64,000 nt of DNA. Source: Paenibacillus xylanexedens. Its GTDB lineage: Bacteria > Bacillota > Bacilli > Paenibacillales > Paenibacillaceae. The first letter of the stretch is position 1, and the number at the start of each line of letters is the position of its first letter. The notes under the pieces are model-generated. The model saw only the letters and a program-made list of their open reading frames with translations, had not been told where the DNA came from and did no database searches. A program made the translations under genes and the position numbers. The stretch spans positions 124,001 through 188,000 of the forward strand of contig NZ_JAGIKV010000008.1 in NCBI RefSeq assembly GCF_017874615.1, given 5' to 3'. Positions 8,014-16,892 of this stretch are shown piece after piece.

Positions 8014-8070
8014 ACGAACACCACCCTCCAAAATAAAAAACATAAACGGGATTATCGGTATGCAAAAGTA

Positions 8071-8099
8071 ATTATATGTAATTAGAAAGTATCGGTCAA
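8071..8099 (-). promoter_or_regulatory. Promoter of the receptor/propeptide pair
   Basis: On the minus strand TTGACC (8099-8094) and TATAAT (8076-8071) are separated by exactly 17 bp, a near-consensus SigA promoter, leaving a leader of about 50 nt before TTG 8013. Confidence 0.8.
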
Positions 8100-8212
8100 T
8101 ATAATAATTTCAACTAATTTGTATTAAAACCATTTTAATCCTTTTATAAAACGGACACTCCTATCCTTATTTTATATCGAAAACGCGCCTGACATCAAAC
8201 CTGAAAATAGAC

Positions 8213-8243
8213 AAAAAACACGAGCCATCTACGGGCTCGTGTT
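8213..8243 (-). terminator. Terminator of the aldo/keto reductase gene
   Basis: AACACGAGCC (8217-8226) pairs with GGCTCGTGTT (8234-8243). On the minus strand the stem is followed by TTTTTTG. It lies about 43 bp past the reductase stop. Confidence 0.8.
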
Positions 8244-8285
8244 CTCAACTGACTCAGCAGTCATCATGCTCACTATAACTTGGAT

Positions 8286-9203
8286 TTAAGGCAGTATATT
8301 ACCTGCTGCACGGTAAATTTCATACCACTCTGGACGAGTGAGATGAACATCTCCTGCTTTTACACAGTCTTGCAGACGTTCAATATTCATCGTGCCTGTC
8401 ACAGGTTGCATCTGTGCAGGGTGACGAAGCAACCATGCGATTGCAATCGTTGTATTGCTCACGTCATACTTCGTAGCAATCTCGTCGATCTTTGCATTCA
8501 ATTCCGGGAACTTGTCGCTACCCAGGAATACACCTTCGAAGAATCCGTACTGGAACGGGGACCACGGCTGAATGGTGATATCATGCAGACGACAGTAATC
8601 AAGAATGCTACCGTCACGGTTAACCGCGGCATCGTTCTCCATGTTCACGTTGATGCCACTGTCAATCATCGTCGTATTGGTAATACTCATCTGCAACTGG
8701 TTGGCTACCAGTGGCTGTTTCACGTATTTTTTCAACAATTCGATCTGGTTCGGATTCTGGTTGGATACCCCGAAGTGACGCACTTTACCTTCGCGCTCCA
8801 GTTGATCAAAGGCTTCCGCCACTTCCTCCGGCTCAACCAATGTATCTGGACGGTGCAGAAGCAGTACGTCAAGATACTCCGTTTTCAGACGTTGCAGGAT
8901 GCCATCGACTGAATTCAGGATGTGCTCTTTGGAGAAATCAAACATGCCTTTGCGGATACCACATTTGGATTGAAGAATCATATTTTCACGAACTTGGGGA
9001 TTCATCTGTACCGCTTCAGCGAAGATCTCCTCACATGTTCCTGTACCATAAATGTCGGCATGGTCAAAGAAATTTGCGCCAACCTCCATTGCAGAACGAA
9101 CAAAATGTTCGGCTTCCTTACCGTCTAGTGAATTAATCCGCATGCAACCCACGGCGACTACGGGTACTTCTAATGTGCTGCTGCCCAATTTAATGGTTCT
9201 CAA
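8286..9203 (-). CDS. Aldo/keto reductase (YdhF-like)
   Basis: A 305-residue (alpha/beta)8 oxidoreductase. The family tetrad is visible: Asp and Tyr in FFDHADIYG, Lys in ILQSKCGI and His in VLLLHRPD. The ending (AWLLRHPAQMQPVTGTMN, then RLQDCVKA) matches the YdhF/YcsN branch of NADPH-dependent aldo/keto reductases. The physiological substrate is unknown; related enzymes reduce small aldehydes and ketones. The start TTG 9203 is chosen because GGAGGG lies 8 nt upstream and gives the usual N-terminus; the ATG at 9269 would add 22 residues of no family match. It is transcribed alone, ending at terminator 8213-8243. Confidence 0.9.
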   Translation of the reverse strand: MRTIKLGSSTLEVPVVAVGCMRINSLDGKEAEHFVRSAMEVGANFFDHADIYGTGTCEEIFAEAVQMNPQVRENMILQSKCGIRKGMFDFSKEHILNSVDGILQRLKTEYLDVLLLHRPDTLVEPEEVAEAFDQLEREGKVRHFGVSNQNPNQIELLKKYVKQPLVANQLQMSITNTTMIDSGINVNMENDAAVNRDGSILDYCRLHDITIQPWSPFQYGFFEGVFLGSDKFPELNAKIDEIATKYDVSNTTIAIAWLLRHPAQMQPVTGTMNIERLQDCVKAGDVHLTRPEWYEIYRAAGNILP

Positions 9204-9349
9204 GATGTTTTCCCTCCATATTCGAATATTATCGTGTATCTTACCTTTGATTGTGACATAGATCTGCAATCGGTTTCAATAGCTTTATTCTACATTCATA
9301 TGGAGAAATGATAGTTCTTCATTCCAGCCTATGGTTCCAAAAGAATAAG

Positions 9350-10246
9350 TTATACTTCTTCCGGTATGATAACCTCAATGTGCCTTGGCAGGACACGGAT
9401 ATGAATCGGCAGGGCAGGACCTTCTTCCCCATCTACATTGGTGCGAATGGCTTCGTCTGAGCGAACATGAACTTCTTTGGCTGTAAAATAGTCCACGTCC
9501 TTATGGTCTTTCAGACTACCAAAGAACAGGGAAGTACCTAGTGTCAGGCTGTTGAACACACTGATGTTGCGAACAACAAAACAATGTATCAGACCATCGT
9601 CCACCTCAGCATCCGGGGACAACTTCTCGAATCCTCCGACAGAATTGGTCAACGCCGCCAGAAAAAGTGGCGATTCCCCCTCCCAGATCTGTCCGTCATA
9701 TTCGATGGTTAGATGATTGGCTGGTGTATTCACCAGGTCTTTCAAGCCTTCTTTGAGATATGCGAATGATCCCAACTTCGACTTCTCTTCCGAGGATACC
9801 GAGAACAGAGCTTCTGCCAAAGAACCCGCAGCCACCACGTTGGCAAACAGACGATCATTGATTTTCCCCAGATCCACGATATGGGTCTGACTCGAACGTA
9901 ACTGCCTAATGGCTTCTTCCGGGTCAAGCGAGATATTCAGCGCACGCGCAAAATCATTCACCGTACCTAGCGGTACCACGCCCAATCGGGGACGATGATC
10001 CTGATCCATCATGCCGTTAATCGTCTCATGCAGCGTACCGTCGCCTCCGATGGAGATGACCAGATCACAGCCGTCTTTGCAGGCGCTCTGACAGTAGTTG
10101 GTGGCATCACCTTCCCCGGCCGTCTCGTTAACCACCACCTCATACTGCTGTGACTCCAGAATTTCTCTGACTTGGGACACATACTGCTCGGCCTCTTCCT
10201 TACCTGACGATGGATTACTAATGATCATGGCTTGGCGCATACTCAC
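9350..10246 (-). CDS. Diacylglycerol kinase-family lipid kinase
   Basis: A 298-residue protein of the DagK/YegS/sphingosine kinase fold. The nucleotide-binding motif ISIGGDGTLHETINGM is intact, followed by LGTVNDFARAL and, in the C-terminal beta-rich domain, SPDAEVDDGLIHCFVV. It is probably a membrane-associated soluble enzyme that phosphorylates diacylglycerol or a related lipid; family members differ in substrate. The start is GTG 10246 or the ATG two codons on, both behind GGAGGGG. The gene stands alone. No terminator is visible between it and the next minus-strand gene, so read-through from it is possible. Confidence 0.9.
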   Translation of the reverse strand: MSMRQAMIISNPSSGKEEAEQYVSQVREILESQQYEVVVNETAGEGDATNYCQSACKDGCDLVISIGGDGTLHETINGMMDQDHRPRLGVVPLGTVNDFARALNISLDPEEAIRQLRSSQTHIVDLGKINDRLFANVVAAGSLAEALFSVSSEEKSKLGSFAYLKEGLKDLVNTPANHLTIEYDGQIWEGESPLFLAALTNSVGGFEKLSPDAEVDDGLIHCFVVRNISVFNSLTLGTSLFFGSLKDHKDVDYFTAKEVHVRSDEAIRTNVDGEEGPALPIHIRVLPRHIEVIIPEEV

Positions 10247-10621
10247 ATCTTCCCCTCCAAATTGGCATCTTTACTTCATCTATACCCGTTTCAAGGGTGG
10301 GTTGAATAGGGTCTGCGGGAGATGTTCTATTTTTTTTGATAAACATGTCTCTAAAGAGTGCAGAGCAGGGTTTGTTTCATATAGAATAGAAGTAGAGAAA
10401 TACCCATTACGAAATTCCTTGTTCCTTTTTCCCGTTGACGGGTTAATAACTATAGATGTGCTTTTAGCCGAACCTGCATATGTTAAACTCTTCAATTCAC
10501 ACTGAACACTCCCGTGGGCAGAACAACCTTCCGGTCGCTGTTATCGTGTAGATACTATACTTAACTAACTCAATCTGTTCGGATTATTTTATAATTCTAA
10601 AAATCGGAGGGAATGCATGCA
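10247..10621. other. Divergent intergenic region, lipid kinase / LRR gene
   Basis: No gene is supported in these 375 bases. The stretch holds a T-rich tract (10329-10339), the repeat arm 10475-10546, and a -10-like TATAAT (10590-10595) upstream of the LRR gene without a good -35. Confidence 0.4.
10475..10546. repeat. Solo arm related to the 474-709 repeat
   Basis: This stretch matches the reverse complement of the right arm of the 474-709 element at about three positions in four. The best blocks are TTCACACTGAACACT against TTTACACTGACACT, and AACCTTCCGGTCGCTGTTAT against AACCTTCCAATCGCTGTTAT. Only one arm is present and it ends before the central hairpin, as expected of a decayed or recombined copy. 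Confidence 0.6.
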
Positions 10622-12139
10622 ATGAGAAGAATGACGCTATTATTTCTAGTATTCATCCTGAGTCTCGGGGCATCGGGGCAAGCCATGGCTTACACCACTA
10701 CAGACTTGGGCGAGGGAATCATTGAAGATCCCGCTTTGGAGGACGGACTGAAGTTAATCCTGAACAAACCTCTGGATGTGCCATTAACTTCAACGGATCT
10801 GGAGCAGCTTGAGGTGGTAGATCTGAGCAATGCAGGTATTCACAGCCTTACCGGTCTCGAATATGCAACCAATCTGACTCACCTCCGATTATATGGGAAT
10901 GAGATTGAGGATCTCACACCGCTGGCGCACCTAACCCAGCTTCGCGAGATCGATGTTCGCAATAATTACATTACATCCATAGACGCACTTACTGAATTAA
11001 AAGACTTGGGACGGCTGTACATCAGCAACAATTCCATATCTTCCATAGAGGTTGTACGTGGGTTCAACCGATTACATACGTTCCACGCCAGCGGTAACCA
11101 GATCGACAGTCTTGCGGCCCTCTCGGATGCGGATGCACTGAAGTGGCTTGAGATCTCAAACAATACGATTAGCGATCTGACACCGCTCATGGGTAAAACG
11201 CGACTCCAACAACTCAATGTAGCAAACAATCAGATTCAGACGCTGGACGTACTGGCAGAACTGCCAAATACGCTGCGGAACCTGAATGTGGCAGGCAACC
11301 AAATCACGGATCTGACACCACTGAAGCACATGACACGGCTGCGGACACTTGATATCTCTGGTAACCAAGTACAGCACCTTAAGGGGCTTGAGGGACTAAC
11401 TGTGCTGAAGGAGCTGAATGCAGAATCCAATCAGATCTATGATCTGGAACCTCTTCGGCAACTATCCAACCTGGATGTATTGAAATTGTCCAACAACCGG
11501 GTGTGGGATCTAACACCGATTGCAGGTTTTACGTTTACCCGTGATCAGTCAGCGGCAAATGCCATACAGGATATCTCGGCCTCCACCTCGTTATCCTCCG
11601 GTATTCAGACATCTACCTCAGAGGTTGAACCTGCGGGACTCACGGTGCAGAACAACTATCTGGATGTTGTGAGCGGCAGTCATACGATGCAGCTTCTGAA
11701 CCGGATGAATGTGCGGGAGCAGAAACGAACGCCGCAGGGCAGCTTCCAGCGTCTGATTGAAGGGTCCACCACTGCTTATGTAGGAGATCGCGCTTATGTA
11801 CTGGATGCTGCACCTTTTATCGATGAAGGGCGGACCTATGTGCCTCTGCGATTTGTCTCGGAGCAGTTAAACGCCAGTGTGAACTGGAACAGTGGTACAC
11901 GCGAAGCTGTGATCACACAGAATGACAAAACCATCCGCTGGAGCGTGGGCAACAAGCAAGTCGTCGTGAATGATGCGCTTGCGATCAATGATGCTCCTCT
12001 TCTGATGAAAAATGGTAAAGCTTTTGTACCGGTACGCTTCATCTCAGAGCAATTCAATACCTCTGTTGGTTACATCGGAAGCAGCAAAACGATTCTAATT
12101 TTCGAAAATAAACAGCTTGGTGAGAGTGTACAGCCTTAA
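10622..12139 (+). CDS. Secreted leucine-rich-repeat protein with copper-amine-oxidase-N-like domain
   Basis: About 505 residues. A signal peptide (MRRMTLLFLVFILSLGASG, then QAMA) is followed by about ten internalin-type 22-residue leucine-rich repeats (pattern L-L-I-N-I-LTPL, for example LYGNEIEDLTPLAHLTQL; residues about 40-300), a linker, and a C-terminal tandem of the domain often labelled copper amine oxidase N-like (about 385-495), recognisable by YVPLRFVSEQL and FVPVRFISEQF. That last domain is common on Paenibacillus surface proteins and is thought to bind wall or polysaccharide. The start at 10622 has GGAGG 11 nt upstream; ATG 10613 is too close to it. Internalin-like repeats mediate protein binding; a ligand cannot be inferred. 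Confidence 0.9.
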   Translation: MRRMTLLFLVFILSLGASGQAMAYTTTDLGEGIIEDPALEDGLKLILNKPLDVPLTSTDLEQLEVVDLSNAGIHSLTGLEYATNLTHLRLYGNEIEDLTPLAHLTQLREIDVRNNYITSIDALTELKDLGRLYISNNSISSIEVVRGFNRLHTFHASGNQIDSLAALSDADALKWLEISNNTISDLTPLMGKTRLQQLNVANNQIQTLDVLAELPNTLRNLNVAGNQITDLTPLKHMTRLRTLDISGNQVQHLKGLEGLTVLKELNAESNQIYDLEPLRQLSNLDVLKLSNNRVWDLTPIAGFTFTRDQSAANAIQDISASTSLSSGIQTSTSEVEPAGLTVQNNYLDVVSGSHTMQLLNRMNVREQKRTPQGSFQRLIEGSTTAYVGDRAYVLDAAPFIDEGRTYVPLRFVSEQLNASVNWNSGTREAVITQNDKTIRWSVGNKQVVVNDALAINDAPLLMKNGKAFVPVRFISEQFNTSVGYIGSSKTILIFENKQLGESVQP

Positions 12140-12368
12140 GTAGTGTCTCACGTTCATTACCAGCCATAAGAGAAACACAGCGAAGTCCTTGTCTGAACAA
12201 TCAGCGGGGATTTTCGCTATGACATTGGATAATGGTATATGGACATCGCCGATTACAAGCAAATACAGCATAAGATCTGTCTGTGCGGAAACGTACTCGT
12301 GGTGCTCTATCTTGGATTAGGGTAAATTTCACACGGTTTAGCATATCTTCTTTTGCAGTGGGAGTTGT

Positions 12369-12374
12369 TATACT
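12369..12374 (+). promoter_or_regulatory. Candidate extended -10 promoter of the GH30 gene
   Basis: TATACT preceded by TG in the extended -10 position (TGTTATACT) lies 49 nt before the GH30 start. The -35 is weak. The rest of 12140-12422 shows only a short AGCGAA/TTCGCT hairpin (about 12179-12218) without a T-run. Confidence 0.35.
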
Positions 12375-12422
12375 GAACGTAATATATATGACAACTGAGG
12401 TTCAAGCGAGGAGGAAATTCAC

Positions 12423-13763
12423 ATGACATTCACGCTCACTGGTTATTCCACAACCCAAGACAACCCGTGGAGAGAGCTATCTTTTGTGCCGACTAATGAA
12501 AGCGCCAACTTAAAACTGACGGGTGAACAGCACCAGCTTGTGGAAGGGTTTGGCGGCTGTTTCAACGAGCTTGGTTATATGGCTCTATCCCACTTGAATG
12601 AGGAGCAGCGCCACGAGGTATTTCATTCTCTCTTCCATCCGGAGGGTGAGCACAAGTTTAACATCTGTCGCCTGCCGATTGGCGCAAGTGATTATGCAGA
12701 GCAGTGGTATAGCCACAACGAGATGGACGGCGACGTAGCCATGGAACATTTTTCGATCAAACGTGATTTCAAATATCTGATTCCTTACATTAAGGAAGCT
12801 CTAAGTTATAACCCAAACCTGCAATTCTTCGCCTCCCCATGGAGTCCGCCAACGTGGATGAAATCGCCCAAAGCCTATAACTACGGGACACTGCGCTGGG
12901 AGAAAGATATTCTGGAGGCCTACGCCCTGTATTTCGTAAAGTTTGTACAGGCTTACCGTGACGCAGGCATTACGATCCATCAGGTGCATGTGCAGAACGA
13001 AGTGATTGCAGATCAGAAATTTCCTTCTTGCATGTGGACAGGCGAGCAGCTTCGTGAGTTTATTGCCGATTATCTGGGCCCGGCTTTTGACCAACACGGT
13101 CTGGATACGGAGATCTGGCTGGGAACGATCAACGCCCCTGATCCATGGGAGGAATTAATCAAGAAAAAAACGAATGACTTCGATGAGTACGCTGGGCTTG
13201 TCCTGAGTGATCCAAAGGCCTATTCCTATATCAAAGGTGTTGGGTATCAATGGGCTGGAAAAAATGCCATTCAACGTACTGCGGCAAGTTATCCGGAGCT
13301 TCGGTATATGCAGACCGAGAACGAATGCGGCGATGGCAACAACTCATGGAACTACGCCAAATATGTATATAATCTCTACCAGCATTACTTCAGCAACGGA
13401 GTGAACGCGTACATCTACTGGAACATGGTTCTGGAGCCCAAAGGCCGCAGCACATGGGGCTGGGAGCAGAACTCCATGATTACGATAGATCCAGACACGA
13501 CGGAGGTTACTCGGAACCCGGAGTATTATGTGATGAAACACTTCGCGCATCATATTGTTCCTGGTGCTCGAAGAGTCGGCCTGTCTGGCGCATGGAGCGG
13601 GAAATCCGTTGCTTTTCGCAACCCGGATAACAGTCTCGTGATTGTCATCAACAATCCATTCCGGGACCGTCGTGACCTGTATCTAACCCTTGAAGAAGGA
13701 CAGACCCTACACATGGAGCTGGAAGCCGATTCATTCAACAGCATGGTTATTCATCCAAAATAA
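12423..13763 (+). CDS. Glycoside hydrolase family 30, cytoplasmic
   Basis: A 446-residue (alpha/beta)8 barrel plus beta-sandwich of GH30 (glucosylceramidase / beta-1,6-glucanase / beta-xylosidase group). Motifs are VEGFGGCFNELGY at the N-terminus, FFASPWSPPTWMK, HVQNE with Glu193 as acid/base, and MQTENECGDG with Glu299 as nucleophile. The final 70 residues form the usual side beta-domain. There is no signal peptide, so it probably acts on imported oligosaccharides; the exact bond cleaved cannot be told. GAGGAGG precedes ATG 12423. It is a single gene ending at terminator 13800-13841. Confidence 0.9.
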   Translation: MTFTLTGYSTTQDNPWRELSFVPTNESANLKLTGEQHQLVEGFGGCFNELGYMALSHLNEEQRHEVFHSLFHPEGEHKFNICRLPIGASDYAEQWYSHNEMDGDVAMEHFSIKRDFKYLIPYIKEALSYNPNLQFFASPWSPPTWMKSPKAYNYGTLRWEKDILEAYALYFVKFVQAYRDAGITIHQVHVQNEVIADQKFPSCMWTGEQLREFIADYLGPAFDQHGLDTEIWLGTINAPDPWEELIKKKTNDFDEYAGLVLSDPKAYSYIKGVGYQWAGKNAIQRTAASYPELRYMQTENECGDGNNSWNYAKYVYNLYQHYFSNGVNAYIYWNMVLEPKGRSTWGWEQNSMITIDPDTTEVTRNPEYYVMKHFAHHIVPGARRVGLSGAWSGKSVAFRNPDNSLVIVINNPFRDRRDLYLTLEEGQTLHMELEADSFNSMVIHPK

Positions 13764-13799
13764 CTAATCCAACACATCGTTAAAAACGCGGACATCAAT

Positions 13800-13841
13800 A
13801 GCGTCAGCCCCAAGGATTCCCCGGGCCGGCGCTTTTTTTTT
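13800..13841 (+). terminator. Terminator of the GH30 gene
   Basis: AGCGTCAGCCC (13800-13810) pairs with GGGCCGGCGCT (13823-13833) with two weak positions, and a run of nine T follows. Confidence 0.8.
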
Positions 13842-13931
13842 ATGGGCCAGACCATGCTTATTGTCAGCATAATTACTCCTGTAGAACACAAGCCGAAGAC
13901 GACTTAAAGATATGACGTTTCACTTTTTATA

Positions 13932-13959
13932 TTTACAAATCTATAAATATAGATATAAT
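13932..13959 (+). promoter_or_regulatory. Promoter of the MFS gene with embedded palindromic operator
   Basis: TTTACA (13932-13937) and TATAAT (13954-13959) are spaced 16 bp. The spacer is almost filled by a perfect palindrome (13939-13954): ATCTATA, AA, TATAGAT. A repressor bound here would cover both promoter elements, as for HxlR-, MarR- or ArsR-type control of exporters. No regulator gene lies next to it. The leader to the start is about 110 nt. Confidence 0.7.
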
Positions 13960-14074
13960 GTAATCCAGAGAACTTACTCTCATGTTCATCATATTATAGG
14001 AGGCAAGGCAGGCTCATTTCAGCATAATATATCTACTTTTCTGTATATTTAAATTTAATGGAGGTACGCTTTAC

Positions 14075-15238
14075 ATGAAATCACAACAGGTCAATCCACT
14101 CCTTATCCTGATGCTGGCACTCGGGGTATTCGGAATTATTACAACAGAAATGGGAATTGTGGGGGTACTGCCTCAGGTCGCGAATAAATTCAACATTACG
14201 GCTGCACAGGCAGGTTGGCTGGTCAGTATATTTGCGCTAGTCGTAGCCATTGCAGGCCCTTTTCTCACCTTGCTGGCATCCGGGATGAATCGCAAAATTA
14301 TCCTTTTAGCCGCTGTGCTGATGTTTGCCATCTCGAACGTCGTATATGCCTACGCTACAACATTTGATACCATGCTTATCTTCCGTATCATTCCCGCGTT
14401 ATTCCATCCCGTCTTCTTTTCCGTAGCCCTGGTCACAAGTGCCCAACTTGTTCCGGCGGAGAAAAGTAGTCAGGCCGTCGCCAAAGTATTCACCGGAGTT
14501 ACCGCAGGCTTTGCTTTTGGCGTGCCACTGACATCTTACCTTGCTGAACGCTTATCCCTCGAAATCGCCTTCCTGTTTGGAGCGATGGTCAGTGTAGTTG
14601 CTTTGATCGGCATATGGATCTGGCTGCCCTCCATGCCCGTGAAAGAAAAGATGTCCTATGGCAAGCAGCTCGGTATTCTGCGCAAACCTGGATTATGGCT
14701 GAATGTTGCCGCAGTCATTTTTATATTCGCCGCCATGTTCTCCGTGTACAGCTATTTCGCCGAGTATCTTGGACAGGTCACTCAAATGAGCGGATCATGG
14801 ATCAGTGTCATGCTTACGGTCTTCGGTGTCGTCATGATTATCGGAAATTTGGGGTTTGGACAGTTTCTGCGTAAGAGCATGGTCCGAACTGTCCTCATGT
14901 TCCCCCTGCTCTATATATCAGCTTACGCACTCGTCTATTGGGCCGGTCCTCACTTCATGTGGATGGTTATTGTAGTCATCCTCTGGGCATCCGTGCATTC
15001 AGGAGGATTAATTGTAAGCCAAACCTGGTTAACCGCTGAAGCGCAGGACGCGCCTGAATTCGGCAATAGCTTATTTGTATCCTTTTCCAACCTTGGTATT
15101 ACTTTGGGTACTGCCATCGGCGGATGGTTCATCGCGAACCTGGGAATACATCAATTGATCTGGAGCGGAATGATCTTTGCACTGATCGCTTTTGTCTTGA
15201 TTTGGATTAAAATTAAATGCTTCACTCCCGCAGCCTAG
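14075..15238 (+). CDS. MFS efflux transporter (DHA1 / AraJ-YdhP type)
   Basis: A 387-residue membrane protein with about twelve hydrophobic segments. The start of the first segment (GVFGIITTEMGIVGVLP) and the loop EKSSQAVAKVFTGVTAGFAFGVPL (compare the family motif G-V-P-L-G) place it in the 12-TM drug/sugar-efflux DHA1 group, including AraJ, YdhP and PbuE-like proteins. It probably exports a small molecule in exchange for protons; the substrate is unknown. GGAGG precedes ATG 14075. Its promoter carries an operator, suggesting inducible expression. It converges with the next gene, only 13 bp away, with no terminator visible between. Confidence 0.9.
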   Translation: MKSQQVNPLLILMLALGVFGIITTEMGIVGVLPQVANKFNITAAQAGWLVSIFALVVAIAGPFLTLLASGMNRKIILLAAVLMFAISNVVYAYATTFDTMLIFRIIPALFHPVFFSVALVTSAQLVPAEKSSQAVAKVFTGVTAGFAFGVPLTSYLAERLSLEIAFLFGAMVSVVALIGIWIWLPSMPVKEKMSYGKQLGILRKPGLWLNVAAVIFIFAAMFSVYSYFAEYLGQVTQMSGSWISVMLTVFGVVMIIGNLGFGQFLRKSMVRTVLMFPLLYISAYALVYWAGPHFMWMVIVVILWASVHSGGLIVSQTWLTAEAQDAPEFGNSLFVSFSNLGITLGTAIGGWFIANLGIHQLIWSGMIFALIAFVLIWIKIKCFTPAA

Positions 15239-15251
15239 GGTAAACAGATAC

Positions 15252-16859
15252 TCAGGATTGGGACATTTGACGATCCAATATTAATTTCACCTGGGTATCC
15301 AGCTGGTAAGGCATAGATATGGGGTCGGTAACTGCAAATTCCGTATATTCGGTCATATATACCTGATTCTGCCTTACTGCGGGCATTTCCTGCCACCAGA
15401 TGCTGTTTGATATACGTTGATACCGCTCCGAATCCAGCACCGTCAGGAACAAGTGGTCACCTGCATAGGATGTAACTTGCTCCTCTGAGATCATGAGATA
15501 AGCCTGACGGTCAATTAATTCCTTCTGAACCCGCTCTGGTGCCTGAAGTCCAAGGCCATCATACAGATTGTAGGCTCCCCTACACCAGTAATTGCCGAAT
15601 ACATAGATCGAATCATCGCGTATTTCCATCACGGAGAACGTATCTGTGCTTTTAATTACACCCTTTAACCGGGATTTCAGACGCTGTGTTTTACGCTCAT
15701 ATTGCTTCATTACCTTCTCCGCTTCTGGCCCCTTACCGAATACCTCTCCAAGTTTCTGTAACAATACAAATGGCTTGTGGTCGTTCTGTGAAAAGATATA
15801 TGTCCGCGCGATTGGTGATAACGTGTCGTATTCCTCCTGATTTCCAACAAGAATCATCTCAGGCTGCAAATAGGAAATCTCCTGTGGGTCCAGCGGTACG
15901 CTGTTAACCTTGTGGAAACTCGCACTTAACGGGGTTAGGTAATGCTCATTGGACAGATTTTTGGCAACCGCTGCCGGGCGGATTCCAAGGGCAAGCAGAT
16001 GGCCGAGACAACTCATCACACAGATGTTGGACGAGCTCTGCCGGTGGTTAAGAATGAACTGACCTGGCGAGATTCCTTCCATCTGTTTAAAGCGTCGATT
16101 GAAATAGTACTCATCCCGATATCCCACCAGAGTGGCCACCTCTTTCATACGTCCTCCGCGTAAAAGCAGTTGTTTGGCATGTTCCATCCGCAGCGTTGTC
16201 ATATAATCCGACAGATTCGTTCCTGTGAGTTGTCTGAACCAATGGGTAAATCTGCGCTTGCTAATTCTGGCCTGTGCCGCCAGATCATCCACGGTAATTT
16301 CCTCGTTGTAGCGGCCCTTTAGCTGCGTAATGATCTCGGATATATTCGCTCTTGTATGCTCGCTGGAGACTTCTCCTTCGTACTCATGGGTATCTTGCAG
16401 CACCATACTCATTAATCTCTGAAACTGGGTGTGAATACCGACTCGTTGTTTGCGATCCTGTACCATACGACGGTTCTCAATCCCCCTGATCCGCTGCAAT
16501 ATGGCTCGAAATCCGGCCGTGTCCATCTCACGGGTCTCGACAAGGGCGGGGAACATTCTGCGTTCCGAATCATGCAAGGTAAAGGCGACTAACCACGCGG
16601 ATAACAACGTCTCTTCGTTTATTCGAATCTCTACCGTGTGTCCTGCATTAATAACGAGGGGAACTCCATATTGCAGCTCATGTATCTTACCATCGCAAAT
16701 GAGCAGACCCTCTCCCTCCTCCACCACAATCATGATCTCGGTTGTTAGTGTTTGTGGTGGAATATCATCGTTAGGCGATAGATGCTGTAGAGCCAACCCG
16801 TGAAGTTCGTAATAAATGCCGGGAACACCGTAACGGGTTTTGAGATGAGTCAGATCCAA
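15252..16859 (-). CDS. AraC-type activator fused to siderophore-binding domain (Btr-like)
   Basis: A 535-residue protein. The N-terminal cupin-like part (about 20-130) is followed by an AraC helix-turn-helix pair (about 170-270: TVDDLAAQARISKRRFTHWF, then EVATLVGYRDEYYFNRRFKQ) and a FeuA/FecB-like periplasmic-binding domain without a signal peptide (about 275-530: LGHLLALGIRPAAVAKN, YLQPEMILVGN). This is the Btr architecture: in Bacillus subtilis, Btr binds ferri-bacillibactin in the cytosol and activates siderophore uptake genes. The divergent siderophore-binder gene is the likely target. The start is TTG 16859 behind AAAGGAGA. A Fur-type box lies just upstream (16878-16892). Confidence 0.9.
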   Translation of the reverse strand: MDLTHLKTRYGVPGIYYELHGLALQHLSPNDDIPPQTLTTEIMIVVEEGEGLLICDGKIHELQYGVPLVINAGHTVEIRINEETLLSAWLVAFTLHDSERRMFPALVETREMDTAGFRAILQRIRGIENRRMVQDRKQRVGIHTQFQRLMSMVLQDTHEYEGEVSSEHTRANISEIITQLKGRYNEEITVDDLAAQARISKRRFTHWFRQLTGTNLSDYMTTLRMEHAKQLLLRGGRMKEVATLVGYRDEYYFNRRFKQMEGISPGQFILNHRQSSSNICVMSCLGHLLALGIRPAAVAKNLSNEHYLTPLSASFHKVNSVPLDPQEISYLQPEMILVGNQEEYDTLSPIARTYIFSQNDHKPFVLLQKLGEVFGKGPEAEKVMKQYERKTQRLKSRLKGVIKSTDTFSVMEIRDDSIYVFGNYWCRGAYNLYDGLGLQAPERVQKELIDRQAYLMISEEQVTSYAGDHLFLTVLDSERYQRISNSIWWQEMPAVRQNQVYMTEYTEFAVTDPISMPYQLDTQVKLILDRQMSQS

Positions 16860-16877
16860 AGTCAGCTCTCCTTTTCA

Positions 16878-16892
16878 TGATAACCATTATCA
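16878..16892. promoter_or_regulatory. Fur-type box upstream of the Btr-like gene
   Basis: TGATAAC-C-ATTATCA fits the Bacillus Fur 7-1-7 consensus TGATAAT-N-ATTATCA with one mismatch. It lies 19 bp upstream of the TTG start. Confidence 0.75.

Noticed and set aside
8280..8912. Long plus-strand open frame of 210 codons
   Set aside because: Antisense shadow of the aldo/keto reductase gene, whose catalytic motifs are intact on the minus strand.
10098..10505. Plus-strand open frame of 135 codons over the lipid kinase start
   Set aside because: Antisense to the strongly supported lipid kinase gene and crosses the divergent intergenic region; composition is not protein-like.
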